Shown here: one piece after another, positions 8,801-16,180 of the stretch
How positions within the stretch are numbered: the first letter of the stretch is position 1
How the letters are laid out: each line of letters begins with the position of its first letter
NCBI GenBank assembly: GCA_017518415.1
Contig: JAFWVC010000044.1
Span: forward strand, 1 to 37,916
From: Clostridia bacterium
GTDB lineage: Bacteria > Bacillota > Clostridia > Oscillospirales > Acutalibacteraceae
Length of the DNA: 37,916 nt
Direction: 5' to 3'
Notes under the pieces: model-generated
Databases searched by the model: none
Seen by the model: the letters and a program-made list of their open reading frames with translations, nothing else
What the model was told of the DNA's origin: nothing
Translations under genes and position numbers: made by a program

Positions 8801-9288
8801 CTCTGCGCCGTAAAACCACCCGCACCGGGGCCGAAATGGCATACCTGCAGCTGGAAGACGACGGAGGCAGCATCGAGGGCATTCTGTTTCCGAAAACGCT
8901 GGATACCTTTGCCGCCGTTTTGCAGACAGGGGCCGTCCTGGTCGCGGAAGCACAGTTGAGCCGCCGCGAGGAGCGGGAGCCGCAGCTGATCATTCAACGG
9001 GTCCGCCCGGCCGGGCAAACCGGGCAGACCGAACCGGCCGCGCCGGAGGCCGCCCGCCCCCGCACACCCGGGTTGTATCTGTCCGTCCCGGCGCAGGATG
9101 ACCCGGTCTGGCTGCGCTGCAAATTGCTGCTGCGCGTGTTTGACGGGCCGGTGCCGGTGGTGATCCGATTTGCCGATACCGGCAAGGCGTTCCGGGCGCC
9201 GGGCAACCTCTGGATCGCGCCGAACGACGTGCTGCTCGGTGAGCTGCGGCGTCTGCTGGGGCCGGATCAGGTGGTCCTTGCCGAATGA
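5806..9288 (+). CDS. dnaE: DNA polymerase III alpha subunit (DnaE)
   Basis: Replicative C-family DNA polymerase of 1160 residues, the normal DnaE length. The N-terminal PHP domain starts HLHVHSEYSLLDGA. The palm carries the catalytic PDFDIDF at residues 396-402, with the third Asp in KMDFLGLRNLT near residue 549. GPGRGSGAGSL precedes the palm, and a C-terminal OB fold (VRVLGQVTALRRKTT) follows. No 3'-5' exonuclease domain is inserted in the PHP region, so this is DnaE and not PolC. In low-GC Firmicutes DnaE works beside PolC, mainly on lagging-strand primers; whether PolC exists here cannot be seen. ATG 5806 is just behind the AGGAGG inside whiA. It ends the hprK operon, and no clear terminator follows. 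Confidence 0.97.
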   Translation: MAFVHLHVHSEYSLLDGACRIHDLVDRVKALGQTAVAVTDHGVMYGLVDFYKAAKAAGIKPILGCEAYVAPRRRTDKEHGLDSEYTHLVLLCENETGYRNLTKLISAGFIEGFYTKPRIDWELLTRYHEGLIALSACLAGAVPKAILRGDYAAARQTAAQLRDLFGRDNFFLEMQDHGLPEQAQVNRDLRRLSRELDIPLCCTNDVHYVTREDAPVQKALVCIGTATTLDQPSSMALPGDEFYLKSEEEMAQRFPDDPEALENTALIAQRCCVDFTFGHTQLPRFTPPDGEEPCAYFERLCREGMARLYGDTPDPAVIDRLEYEMRTVRQMGYVEYYLIVRDFVQYAKTHDIPVGPGRGSGAGSLCAYCIGITGIDPLRYDLLFERFLNPERVSMPDFDIDFCYEKRQQVIDYVIGRYGADHVAQIVTFGTMAARAAVRDIGRVLSMPYADVDRVAKQIPWELHITLDKALAQSKTLRDLYQGDPAVRRLIDYAKKVEGMPRHASTHAAGVVITDKPVAEYVPLCVNGDLIATQYTMTTLEELGLLKMDFLGLRNLTVIDQAQQLIRRREPAFDIEKIPLDHPAVYKMLSQGNGEGVFQFESSGMKRVLSQLRPDKLEDLIAVISLYRPGPMDSIPKYIYNRQHPDQIRMAHPLLAPILSVTNGCIVYQEQVMQIFRTLAGYSLGRADIVRRAMSKKKHDVMQKEREIFLHGLVNEDGVRVVDGCLFRGIPQPVAEEIFEEMSSFASYAFNKSHAAAYALISYRTAYLKCLYPCEYMAALLTNAMYGGRLIEYIGECERLGLAVDPPDVNHSAAAFTAENGRIRFGLLAVRNLGRNLIDALVRERESGGPFTSFYDFCRRMNPHREWNRRACESLIRCGALDGLDANRRQMLTVYGPWADQLDADARRDLDGQLGFDDLGGAGRSHAPQLPDLPEFSAAERLAMEKEVAGLYLTGNPLQAYRAEAAACGAVPIRLLLQTDDPDTPEDDATVRVLGQVTALRRKTTRTGAEMAYLQLEDDGGSIEGILFPKTLDTFAAVLQTGAVLVAEAQLSRREEREPQLIIQRVRPAGQTGQTEPAAPEAARPRTPGLYLSVPAQDDPVWLRCKLLLRVFDGPVPVVIRFADTGKAFRAPGNLWIAPNDVLLGELRRLLGPDQVVLAE

Positions 9289-9346
9289 TTTTGTAAAAAA
9301 ACGCCGCTTGTTTTCAAAAAAATCGCGAAAAAGCGAAAATAACAGA

Positions 9347-9375
9347 TTGATATTTCCGCAGGCACACGCTATAAT
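9347..9375 (+). promoter_or_regulatory. pfkA sigma-A promoter
   Basis: TTGATA (9347-9352) and TATAAT (9370-9375) are separated by exactly 17 bases, in an A/T-rich stretch within the dnaE-pfkA gap. This gives pfkA its own transcription start about 40 bases upstream of its ATG. Confidence 0.88.
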
Positions 9376-9422
9376 AAAAAAGTATTTTATTTTTTGCCGT
9401 ATAGCAAAGGGAGAGTCGTAGT

Positions 9423-10391
9423 ATGGCTATCAAAAAAATCGCAGTTCTGACCAGCGGCGGGGACGCCCCCGGTATGAACGCCGCCATCCGTGCCGTTACG
9501 CGCGCCGCTTTGTTCAAAGGCGTCGAAGTCGTCGGCGTATACCGCGGCTACGTCGGCCTGATGAGCGGGGACTTTGTTCCCATGACGATGCGTTCGGTGT
9601 CGGACATCATTCAGCGCGGGGGCACCATCCTGTACAGCGCCCGCAGCCACGAGTTCCATACCGAAGAGGGCATGCAGAAGGCCATTGCACAGTGCCGCGC
9701 CCACGGCATCGAGGGCGTTGTGGTTCTCGGCGGCGACGGCTCGTTCCGCGGCGCGCAGGATCTGACGCGGCGCGGTCTGCCCTGCGTCGGCCTGCCCTGC
9801 ACCATTGATAACGACATCTCCTGCTGTGAGCATACCATCGGATACGACACGGCGCTGAACACCGCTATGGAGATGATCGACAAGCTGCGCGATACCTCGA
9901 TGTCTCACGACCGTTGCAGCGTGGTAGAGGTCATGGGCCGTGAGGCGGGCTATCTGGCGCTGAACGTCGCCGTGGCCGTCGGCGCCATCAGCGTGCTGGT
10001 GCCCGAGATTCAGCACGACTTCCAGCGCGACGTCATCGACCGTATCCGCGCCGCCGCCCTGACGGGCAAAAAGCATTTTATCGTCCTGGTCGCCGAAGGG
10101 GTCGGCGGCGTGCTGGAAATGGCGCCGCAGATCGAAAAAGCCACCGGGTTTGAGACGCGCGCCACCATTCTCGGCCACGTGCAGCGCGGCGGTTCCCCCA
10201 GCGTGTACGACCGGGTGCTCGCCAGCCGGATGGGCCACTACGCCGTCGAACTGCTGCTTGCCGGCCAGAGCAATCGCGTCGTCACCGTGCAGAACGACCG
10301 TTTGATGGACTTCGACATCGAAGAGGCGCTGCGTATGAAGAAGCCCTTTGACGAGCATCTGTTCCGCGTTGCGCAGGAACTCTCCATGTGA
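9423..10391 (+). CDS. pfkA: ATP-dependent 6-phosphofructokinase
   Basis: Phosphorylates fructose-6-phosphate, the committed step of glycolysis. The 322-residue protein has the nucleotide site TSGGDAPGMNA at the N-terminus, GGDGS at 103-107 (Gly after the Asp indicates ATP and not pyrophosphate as donor), catalytic TIDND at 127-131, MGREAGYLAL, and HVQRGGSPS at the fructose-phosphate and allosteric interface. ATG 9423 follows GGGAG. It has its own promoter and a strong terminator, so it can be expressed apart from the hprK-dnaE operon. Pyruvate kinase, often next in Firmicutes, is not adjacent here. Confidence 0.97.
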   Translation: MAIKKIAVLTSGGDAPGMNAAIRAVTRAALFKGVEVVGVYRGYVGLMSGDFVPMTMRSVSDIIQRGGTILYSARSHEFHTEEGMQKAIAQCRAHGIEGVVVLGGDGSFRGAQDLTRRGLPCVGLPCTIDNDISCCEHTIGYDTALNTAMEMIDKLRDTSMSHDRCSVVEVMGREAGYLALNVAVAVGAISVLVPEIQHDFQRDVIDRIRAAALTGKKHFIVLVAEGVGGVLEMAPQIEKATGFETRATILGHVQRGGSPSVYDRVLASRMGHYAVELLLAGQSNRVVTVQNDRLMDFDIEEALRMKKPFDEHLFRVAQELSM

Positions 10392-10416
10392 TCCGCATAC
10401 AACAGACCCTTTCATA

Positions 10417-10460
10417 AAGAGCGGGGGCACCGTTTAACGGCGCCCCCGCTCTTTTCCTTT
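10417..10460 (+). terminator. pfkA rho-independent terminator
   Basis: A 16-bp stem (10417-10432 with 10438-10453, one mismatch) closes a TTTAA loop and is followed by TTCCTTTTT. It lies between the convergent pfkA and flavodoxin-like genes. On the minus strand the T run is poor, so it mainly stops pfkA transcripts. Confidence 0.9.
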
Positions 10461-11006
10461 TTATCCTGCGCTTTCCGCCAGCCGCCGGCCCAGCTCAAAC
10501 GCCTGCCGCAGCGCGTCTCCGTTTTCTATCGACCCCGCGGCCCGGCAACCGGGCGCCAGCACGCAGCCCGCATCCTCCAGCCCAAAGTAGGACAGGATCA
10601 GCCGGTACTGCGCGAGCACGGCATCGAACAGGTCCGGCCGGTGCGCCGCGCCGACGAGCAGCAGCGCCGTGCGCCGCAGCGGGAAGGCGCCGCGCAGCGG
10701 CGTGTGCAGCCGGTCGACCGCCGCTTTCAGCTGGGCGCTGATCCCGTAAAAATACACCGGCGAGGCAATCGCCAGCGTTTGCGTTTGCAGCAGCTTGTCG
10801 TACAGCAGGGACATATCGTCCCGCTGCACGCAGGCGTGCCCCGGCGCGGCCGCACAGGCTTCGCACCCGAGGCAGGGCCGGATATCGTGCGCACAGACGG
10901 CAAAGATCTCGGCCCGGCCGCCGGTTCCGTCGACCAGCGCCTGCGCCAGCCGGGCGGTATTGCCGCCCGGCCGCGGGCTGCCCTGCAAAACCAGAATATC
11001 GCCCAT
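10461..11006 (-). CDS. Flavodoxin-family NAD(P)H-dependent FMN reductase-like protein
   Basis: A 181-residue flavodoxin-fold protein. The N-terminal strand and phosphate loop LVLQGSPRPGGNTARL bind FMN. CLGCEAC, CVQRDDM and ASPVYFYGISAQLKAAVDR are the features of the multimeric NADPH-dependent FMN reductase / iron-sulfur flavoprotein-like family common in anaerobes. The substrate is unknown. The start is ATG at 11006, 8 bases after AGGAG; a GTG at 11015 overlaps that site and is rejected. It lies 48 bases downstream of the LTA-synthase gene, behind a hairpin, so it is expressed by read-through or from an unseen promoter. The CxxC pair could be redox-active or structural. Confidence 0.85.
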   Translation of the reverse strand: MGDILVLQGSPRPGGNTARLAQALVDGTGGRAEIFAVCAHDIRPCLGCEACAAAPGHACVQRDDMSLLYDKLLQTQTLAIASPVYFYGISAQLKAAVDRLHTPLRGAFPLRRTALLLVGAAHRPDLFDAVLAQYRLILSYFGLEDAGCVLAPGCRAAGSIENGDALRQAFELGRRLAESAG

Positions 11007-11024
11007 ATCGTCCACTCCTCACCG

Positions 11025-11054
11025 AAAAAGCCGGCGCGACGCGCCGGCTTTTTT
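11025..11054 (-). terminator. Terminator behind the LTA-synthase-type gene
   Basis: AGCCGGCGC / GCGCCGGCT (11029-11037 with 11041-11049, loop GAC) is flanked by A5 on one side and T7 on the other, so it can act in both directions. On the minus strand it sits immediately after the stop of the sulfatase gene. Confidence 0.88.
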
Positions 11055-13262
11055 TCAGTTGTTCCCGAACAGAATCCGGTAATAATCCTTTTGCCGGATG
11101 TAACGGGAATATTCCACCTGATCCTTCGCTTTCTGATTGGTTTCCTTCATATACGCGCGCGCCTCTTCGTTGGAGGCGAAGCCTGCGTTCGGCGCCGCCG
11201 TGAAGGTGCCGCCGATCAGGGACCCGCGGGAGGCGACCCAGCTGTAATCGGCGAAGACGACCAGCCCTTCCGCGTCGGACAGCATATCGCGCCCCGGCAG
11301 GATGCGGGAGTCATACTCCACGCCGAACAGGTTCAGCAGCGTCGGCAGGATATCCACGCTGCTCACGGGTTTGGTCACCTCGACGGTGGGCATCCCTTTA
11401 TACCAAAGGATCAGCGCGTTGCGGTCCCGCTCGGAAACGCTGTATTTGGTTTTGCCCATCAACTCGCCGGTATAATCGGCCGTGTTGCCGAAGGCGCCGT
11501 TGTCCAGCCCGTAGGGGTAGTGGTCCGCCGTCAGGCAGATGACGGTGTTTTCCGCCTTGCCGGCCGCTTCCAGATGATGCACCAGCGCCTGCATGGCCCA
11601 TTCCAGTTCCTGCTGATAGGCCAGGTACGCCTTGACGGTGTCGGAGAAGTTCAGGTTCTGCACGTAGGCGGCGTTGCGCACGGCCTTGCTGTTGCTCATC
11701 GAGTAGTTGTTGTGCCCGCTCATGGTCAGATAATAGATGTGGAACGGCTCCCGGTCGATATAATACGAGATCGTCGAGTCGATCATATCTTTATCGATGC
11801 CGTTGGAAACGGTATCCGGCAGCAGGGCGGTGGTGTTGTTCTTGATCTGCTCGGTAAAGAACTTTTCATACAGGTTGGCGTACTGCCCCTTGGGATAGGT
11901 GCGCCCCATCACCCCGTCGATCTTGCCGTAATACTGATAACCGAGGTTGTCGTGCGTTTCGTCCCGGTCATAATAATCGTAGGTGTTGTTGTGGAAGGCC
12001 AGCGTCATGTACCCGCTGCGGCGCAACACCTGCCCCATCGAATAATACCAGTTGTTGTTGCGGCCGAGATACATCGAAAGGCCCTTTTCCTTCTCGTTCT
12101 TGCGGGTGGGGATCTGCCCGAGCAGGGCGGAAAACTCGCCGCCCGAAGTGCTTTGCCCCCAACAGGGCTGGTAGTAGTCCCGGGCGACCACGCCGCTGTT
12201 GGCCAGCTGGTACAGCATCGGCGTGCGTTCGGCGTCGATGACGTAGGAGGAGAAAGCCTCCGCCACGATGATGATCAGGTTTTTGCCCTCGCACAGGCCG
12301 GTGTAGCGGTTTTTGGCCGACGGCGTCTGCGCGCCGAAATATTCGTGCATCTGCTTGACTGTCATGTCTTTTTCCCCGGCGGCCAGCGCCGCGAAATCGA
12401 GCGATTTCAGCACGTTATCCCCCTGCGGGATCGGCGGCTCGGGATCGGACGAGGGATTGCTCGCCGGCTCGCTGACCGGGGTGCTCGCCGGATCCGACGA
12501 GGTCGTGCCGGAGCCCGGGCCGATATTGATGGAAATGTCTTCCATATCGGTGTCGGTACTCTCCTCCGGTACGCCGAAGATGCCGTACTGCACGTCCAGC
12601 CGCAGCGCCGTGAGCAGCCCGAAGCGCACCCCGGCCCGGTCTGCGTCGTACATCGCACGGTAGCAGTTGCGGTCGCTCAGGTTGCCTTCGCCGGAGACGG
12701 CCGTGCCGGTCATCACGCCGATGAGCGCGAACAGGTAGCAGAGCACGCACACGCCCGCGGCGATCACCCGGTGGCCGGGCCGGGCCCCGTCCGCCGGGAC
12801 GAAGTACCGCCCGACCAGGGCGTACAGCACCAGCGGCACAAAATACAGCACGATGACGTACCAGCTTTTGGCGATCATCAGCAGGATGGAGCCGGAATAA
12901 CTGCCCGCCACCTGTTTGGTATTGGACAAAATATCGGCGATGGAATAGTAGAACCCGAAGGTCTGCTTCAAAAAGAACTCGATCAAAAAGATGACCGGCA
13001 GCACCGCCAGCAGCACCGTCACAAGTATGCGGTTGACCTTGCGGTTTTTGCTGATGGAGCAAAGCAGATAAAAGATCATCCCCGCGCTGACGGTAAAGAA
13101 AATCATGTACAGCCAGGTGCGGAAGGTCGTCGGGGTGTGGCCGAACCAGCGCAGCAGCGCCTCGTCATACAGCAGCACCAGCGGTAAAAACAGCATCATG
13201 CGCTGCACCGGCGATATTTTTTTGGCGTGTCCCCGGCGCCGCGCAACGGAAGCGTTTGCCAT
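11055..13262 (-). CDS. LTA synthase-family membrane sulfatase
   Basis: A 735-residue polytopic protein of the LtaS/phosphoglycerol transferase family, which moves glycerol-phosphate from phosphatidylglycerol to build lipoteichoic acid or decorate glycans outside the cell. About five membrane segments lie in the first 190 residues. A Ser/Pro/Asp-rich linker (around GPGSGTTSSDPASTPVSEP) follows, then the extracellular sulfatase-like domain: the metal-site Glu in IIIVAEAFSSYVID, the nucleophile Thr in QSTSGGEFSALLG, SGHNNYS and the metal pair in TADHYP. ATG 13262 follows AAGAAGGA; the open frame extends 24 codons upstream without a good site. Transcription comes from a clear promoter at 13323-13351. 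Whether it makes true type I LTA is not shown. Confidence 0.9.
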   Translation of the reverse strand: MANASVARRRGHAKKISPVQRMMLFLPLVLLYDEALLRWFGHTPTTFRTWLYMIFFTVSAGMIFYLLCSISKNRKVNRILVTVLLAVLPVIFLIEFFLKQTFGFYYSIADILSNTKQVAGSYSGSILLMIAKSWYVIVLYFVPLVLYALVGRYFVPADGARPGHRVIAAGVCVLCYLFALIGVMTGTAVSGEGNLSDRNCYRAMYDADRAGVRFGLLTALRLDVQYGIFGVPEESTDTDMEDISINIGPGSGTTSSDPASTPVSEPASNPSSDPEPPIPQGDNVLKSLDFAALAAGEKDMTVKQMHEYFGAQTPSAKNRYTGLCEGKNLIIIVAEAFSSYVIDAERTPMLYQLANSGVVARDYYQPCWGQSTSGGEFSALLGQIPTRKNEKEKGLSMYLGRNNNWYYSMGQVLRRSGYMTLAFHNNTYDYYDRDETHDNLGYQYYGKIDGVMGRTYPKGQYANLYEKFFTEQIKNNTTALLPDTVSNGIDKDMIDSTISYYIDREPFHIYYLTMSGHNNYSMSNSKAVRNAAYVQNLNFSDTVKAYLAYQQELEWAMQALVHHLEAAGKAENTVICLTADHYPYGLDNGAFGNTADYTGELMGKTKYSVSERDRNALILWYKGMPTVEVTKPVSSVDILPTLLNLFGVEYDSRILPGRDMLSDAEGLVVFADYSWVASRGSLIGGTFTAAPNAGFASNEEARAYMKETNQKAKDQVEYSRYIRQKDYYRILFGNN

Positions 13263-13310
13263 AGTGTTCCTTCTTTCTGTACGTTCAGCCGGCAAGGCCG
13301 GCATTTTTTC

Positions 13311-13324
13311 GATAACATAGTTAC
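13311..13324. promoter_or_regulatory. Dyad GATAAC-ATA-GTTAC beside the LTA-synthase -10 box
   Basis: The half-sites GATAAC and GTTAC face each other, overlapping the -10 box and the probable transcription start of the minus-strand promoter. A similar dyad lies beyond the -35 box at 13362-13378. It may be an operator; no regulator is known from the window. Confidence 0.35.
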
Positions 13325-13351
13325 TATACCACAACCGGGCGGATTTTTCAA
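13323..13351 (-). promoter_or_regulatory. LTA-synthase gene promoter
   Basis: On the minus strand TTGAAA (13351-13346), a 17-base spacer and TATAGT (13328-13323) match a sigma-A promoter. The transcript leader would be about 55 bases long. Confidence 0.85.
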
Positions 13352-13361
13352 TAAAAGAAAG

Positions 13362-13378
13362 GTAACAATTTTGTTATC
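13362..13378. promoter_or_regulatory. Dyad GTAACAATTTTGTTATC upstream of the LTA-synthase -35
   Basis: The half-sites GTAAC and GTTATC repeat those at 13311-13324 with a different gap (6 against 3). It lies between the divergent LTA-synthase and tyrS promoters, where a regulator could act on either. This is a weak prediction from symmetry only. Confidence 0.35.
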
Positions 13379-13398
13379 GGCGGCGAAAAAAACGGGGC

Positions 13399-13427
13399 TT
13401 GCTTTTTGCGCCGCGTTTTGTTATAAT
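13399..13427 (+). promoter_or_regulatory. tyrS leader promoter
   Basis: TTGCTT (13399-13404) and TATAAT (13422-13427) with a 17-base spacer. The start expected near 13434 puts the whole T-box in the transcript. Confidence 0.85.
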
Positions 13428-13433
13428 GTCGGT

Positions 13434-13700
13434 AAAGACTGTGAAGGAACGCAGTACCCGCGGAGTATCCGCTTGCAGAGAGCGCCCGGCCGGTGTAAGG
13501 GCGCAGCGGCCCCGTCGGGGAAGTACGGTTCCGGAGTTGTCTGCTTTGCCGCTAGGCAGGGCGGGCCGGGCGCACCCGTTACCGTGCCGGCGTCTTCGGA
13601 CGCCCCGAGGGGCCGGACCGTGAGGCCGGCCTGAACCAGAGGTGGTACCGCGAAGGACATTCGCCCTCTGTTCCCAACCGGGAGCAGGGGGATTTTTTGA
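13434..13700 (+). promoter_or_regulatory. Tyrosine T-box riboswitch with terminator
   Basis: Leader RNA that senses uncharged tRNA-Tyr and controls tyrS by antitermination. Stem I features are the E-loop AGTA (13464-13467), AGAGAGCG (13477-13484), GGTGTAAGG (13492-13500) and the specifier loop GAAGTACGG with TAC, a Tyr codon, at 13524-13526. The T-box proper, AGAGGTGGTACCGCG (13638-13652), is intact. The terminator is a 12-bp stem (13664-13675 with 13680-13691) followed by six T. It lies 21 bases before the tyrS start. Confidence 0.95.
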
Positions 13701-13718
13701 TGAACGGAGGAAATTGAC

Positions 13719-14939
13719 ATGCAGATCTATGAGGAATTACAGGCGCGCGGGCTGATCGCCCAGGTTACCGACGAGGCGGAGATCCGCGACCTGATCAACC
13801 GCGGCGGCGCCCGCTTCTACATCGGCTTTGACCCGACGGCGGATTCACTGCACGTGGGCCATTTTATGGCCCTGTGCCTGATGAAGCGCCTGCAGCTGGC
13901 CGGCAACAAGCCGGTGGTGCTGCTCGGCGGCGGCACCGGCTATATCGGCGACCCGTCCGGCCGCACCGACATGCGCTCGATGCTCTCGCCGGAAACCATC
14001 CGGCACAATTGCGACTGCTTTCTCAAGCAGATCGGCCGGTTTATCGACTTCGGGCCGGACAAGGCCATCGTCGTCAACAACGCCGACTTGCTGCTGGACC
14101 TGAAATACATCGATCTGCTGCGCGAGGTGGGCGCCTGCTTCTCGGTCAACAACATGCTGCGGGCCGAATGTTACAAGCAGCGCATGGAACGCGGGCTGAG
14201 CTTTTTGGAGTTCAACTACATGATCATGCAGTCGTACGACTTCTGGTACCTCAACGAGCATTACGGCTGCAACATGCAGTTCGGCGGCGACGATCAGTGG
14301 AGCAACATGCTCGGCGGAACAGAACTGATCCGTAAAAAATCCGGCCGGGACGCCTATGCCATGACCATTACCCTGCTGCTCAACAGCGAGGGCAAGAAAA
14401 TGGGCAAAACGGCCAAGGGCGCCGTCTGGCTCGACCCGGAGAAGACCTCGCCGTTCGAGTTTTATCAGTACTGGCGCAACGTCGACGACGCCGACGTGAT
14501 GAAGTGCCTGCGGATGCTGACTTTTATCCCGCTCGAACAGATCGAGCAGATGGAGGCCTGGGACGCCGGCCGGATCAACGAAAAGAAAGAACTGCTGGCG
14601 TACGAGCTGACCTCGCTGGTGCACGGTGCGGCCGAGGCGGACAAGGCCCGCGCCACCGCGCAGGCGCTGTTCTCCGGCGAAGGGGACGACGCGCACATGC
14701 CCTCCACCACCGTGGACCCCGCGCTGCTGACCGAAGACGGCATCGGCATCGTCGACCTGCTGGTCGCCTGCAAGCTGGCGCCGAGCAAGGGCGAGGCGCG
14801 CCGGCTGATCCAGCAGGGTGGCGTGCTGCTCGACGGCGTGAAGGTGGAGGCGCCGACGCTGATCGTCACCCGGCAGCAACTGGCCGACGGCGTTAAGCTG
14901 CGCAAGGGCAAAAAGGTGTTCCATAAAGCCACGCTGTAA
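13719..14939 (+). CDS. tyrS: Tyrosyl-tRNA synthetase
   Basis: Class I synthetase that charges tRNA-Tyr. The 406-residue protein has GFDPTADSLHVGH with the HIGH-type HVGH at 45-48, the tyrosine-pocket region with QFGGDDQWSNM, KMGKT at 227-231 in place of KMSKS, and a C-terminal S4 RNA-binding domain (KGEARRLIQQGG, LLDGVKV). ATG 13719 follows CGGAGG. The gene is controlled by the T-box upstream and ends in a strong terminator, so it is monocistronic. Confidence 0.97.
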   Translation: MQIYEELQARGLIAQVTDEAEIRDLINRGGARFYIGFDPTADSLHVGHFMALCLMKRLQLAGNKPVVLLGGGTGYIGDPSGRTDMRSMLSPETIRHNCDCFLKQIGRFIDFGPDKAIVVNNADLLLDLKYIDLLREVGACFSVNNMLRAECYKQRMERGLSFLEFNYMIMQSYDFWYLNEHYGCNMQFGGDDQWSNMLGGTELIRKKSGRDAYAMTITLLLNSEGKKMGKTAKGAVWLDPEKTSPFEFYQYWRNVDDADVMKCLRMLTFIPLEQIEQMEAWDAGRINEKKELLAYELTSLVHGAAEADKARATAQALFSGEGDDAHMPSTTVDPALLTEDGIGIVDLLVACKLAPSKGEARRLIQQGGVLLDGVKVEAPTLIVTRQQLADGVKLRKGKKVFHKATL

Positions 14940-14945
14940 ATGAGC

Positions 14946-14986
14946 AAGAGCCCCGCGGCGTCAACGGCGCCGCGGGGCTCTTTTTT
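14946..14986 (+). terminator. tyrS rho-independent terminator
   Basis: A 13-bp perfect stem GAGCCCCGCGGCG (14948-14960) / CGCCGCGGGGCTC (14968-14980), 7-base loop, then six T. It separates tyrS from the convergent chromate-transporter genes. Confidence 0.95.
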
Positions 14987-14996
14987 GTCAATCAGG

Positions 14997-15572
14997 TCAC
15001 GCCCCGGCAAAGCGGAAGACCACGCCGGCGGCGGCGGACAGCAGGATCCATACGATGGGGTGCAGTTTTTTCTGCGGCCCGACCCGGGTCACGACCAGCA
15101 GCAGCGCCGCGAGGATCATGCCTTTCCAGTGCAGGGCGGCGAGCCATCCGTCAGCTGCCGCGGCACCGTTCCAGAAAGTCAGCCGCACGGTGTGCAGGCC
15201 GGCGGCCGCCACCAGCCCGGTGGAGGCCGGGCGCAGCCCGTAAAAAGCGCCCTGCACCAGCCGGTTTTCCTTAAAATTGCGCAGCAGCGACGCGACCAGC
15301 AGGATGATCAGCAGCGACGGCGTGATCAGCCCGAGCGTCGCCACGATCGCCCCGGGGACCCCGGCGGCGAGGTAGCCGACGTAGGTGGCCATGTTGACCC
15401 CGATCGGGCCCGGCGTCGACTCCGACACGGCCAGCATATCCGCCAGCTGCCCGAGGGTGAACCACCCCGTTTTGACGCTCATCTGCTGCAAAAAAGGCAG
15501 CGTGGCCAGCCCGCCGCCGACGGCGAACAGCCCGGTTTTGAAAAACTCGTAAAACAACTGCAAAAGGATCAT
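14997..15572 (-). CDS. Chromate transporter family protein, second subunit
   Basis: A 191-residue membrane protein of the short-chain CHR family. It carries the family motifs FAVGGGLATLPFLQ at the N-terminus and STPGPIGVNMATYVGY in the middle, and about five hydrophobic stretches. Short CHR proteins come in pairs and probably form a heterodimer equivalent to the two halves of ChrA. The natural substrate in anaerobes is unclear; chromate efflux is only the family name. ATG 15572 overlaps the stop of the first subunit (ATGA), a sign of coupled translation. The open frame upstream of 15572 is a shadow of the partner gene. Confidence 0.9.
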   Translation of the reverse strand: MILLQLFYEFFKTGLFAVGGGLATLPFLQQMSVKTGWFTLGQLADMLAVSESTPGPIGVNMATYVGYLAAGVPGAIVATLGLITPSLLIILLVASLLRNFKENRLVQGAFYGLRPASTGLVAAAGLHTVRLTFWNGAAAADGWLAALHWKGMILAALLLVVTRVGPQKKLHPIVWILLSAAAGVVFRFAGA

Positions 15573-16120
15573 TTTCCGCCCGCCTTCTTCCTCGGCAGGC
15601 AGTGCGCCAGCAGGCCCAGCAGCGCCGCTGCGAGCACGTAGACGACGGGCGAAAGGTCCAGCACGAAGGACAGCACCGTCACCGTCAGGAAGACGCAGAA
15701 GGTCAGCACGTCCCGCACCGATTTTTTCCACAGACGGCATACCGCGTTGAAGATCAGCACGCACACGCATACGCGGATGCCGGCAAAGGCGTTCTGCACC
15801 GCGGGGTACCCGGCCAATGCCGTGAGCACCCCCGCGAGCGCCGTGATCAGGATCAGCGACGGGAACACCACGCCCAGCGTGGCGCACACGCCGCCGAGCA
15901 CCCCTTTGGTTTTATACCCGATGAAGGTGGCCGTGTTGACGGCGATGACCCCGGGCGTACATTGGCCGACGGCAAAATAATCGGCCAACTCCTCGTCGTC
16001 TGCCCAGTGCTTGCCTTCCACGATCTCGCGTTGCAGGATCGGCAGCATCGCATAGCCGCCGCCGAAGGTCATCACGCCGACTTTGGCAAAGGTCAGAAAC
16101 AACGTCAGCAGCTTTTTCAA
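15569..16120 (-). CDS. Chromate transporter family protein, first subunit
   Basis: A 183-residue short-chain CHR protein with MTFGGGYAMLPILQREIV, a CTPGVIAVNTATFIGYK motif and several membrane segments. The preferred start is TTG 16120, 7 bases behind AAGGAGG. An upstream in-frame ATG inside MIKKTNGEGG would bring the ribosome binding site into the coding region and is less likely. It pairs with the downstream CHR gene in an ATGA overlap, and the pair is transcribed from the promoter at 16152-16180. Confidence 0.9.
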   Translation of the reverse strand: MKKLLTLFLTFAKVGVMTFGGGYAMLPILQREIVEGKHWADDEELADYFAVGQCTPGVIAVNTATFIGYKTKGVLGGVCATLGVVFPSLILITALAGVLTALAGYPAVQNAFAGIRVCVCVLIFNAVCRLWKKSVRDVLTFCVFLTVTVLSFVLDLSPVVYVLAAALLGLLAHCLPRKKAGGK

Positions 16121-16151
16121 CCCGCGGCCTCCTTCCCCGTTCGTTTTTTTT

Positions 16152-16180
16152 ATCATATCACAAACGTCCGCCTCTTGCAA
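16152..16180 (-). promoter_or_regulatory. Promoter of the chromate-transporter pair (shares its -35)
   Basis: On the minus strand TTGCAA (16180-16175), a 17-base spacer and TATGAT (16157-16152). TTGCAA is its own reverse complement and also serves as the -35 of the divergent ttcA-like gene. Confidence 0.8.

Noticed and set aside
5758..9018. 1086-codon minus-strand frame opposite dnaE
   Set aside because: Long antisense frames are expected in GC-rich genes. The dnaE frame has all polymerase motifs, and the antisense product is His/Gln/Arg/Val-rich without any recognisable domain. The same applies to frames opposite hprK, murB, LTA synthase, pmbA and the binding protein.
10641..13187. 848-codon plus-strand frame opposite the LTA-synthase-type gene
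   Set aside because: The minus-strand frame has membrane segments, sulfatase motifs, a ribosome binding site and a promoter; the plus-strand product is low-complexity shadow sequence.
13434..13700. Short open frames within the T-box region
   Set aside because: The stretch is fully explained as a structured leader with specifier, T-box and terminator; the frames have no ribosome binding sites.
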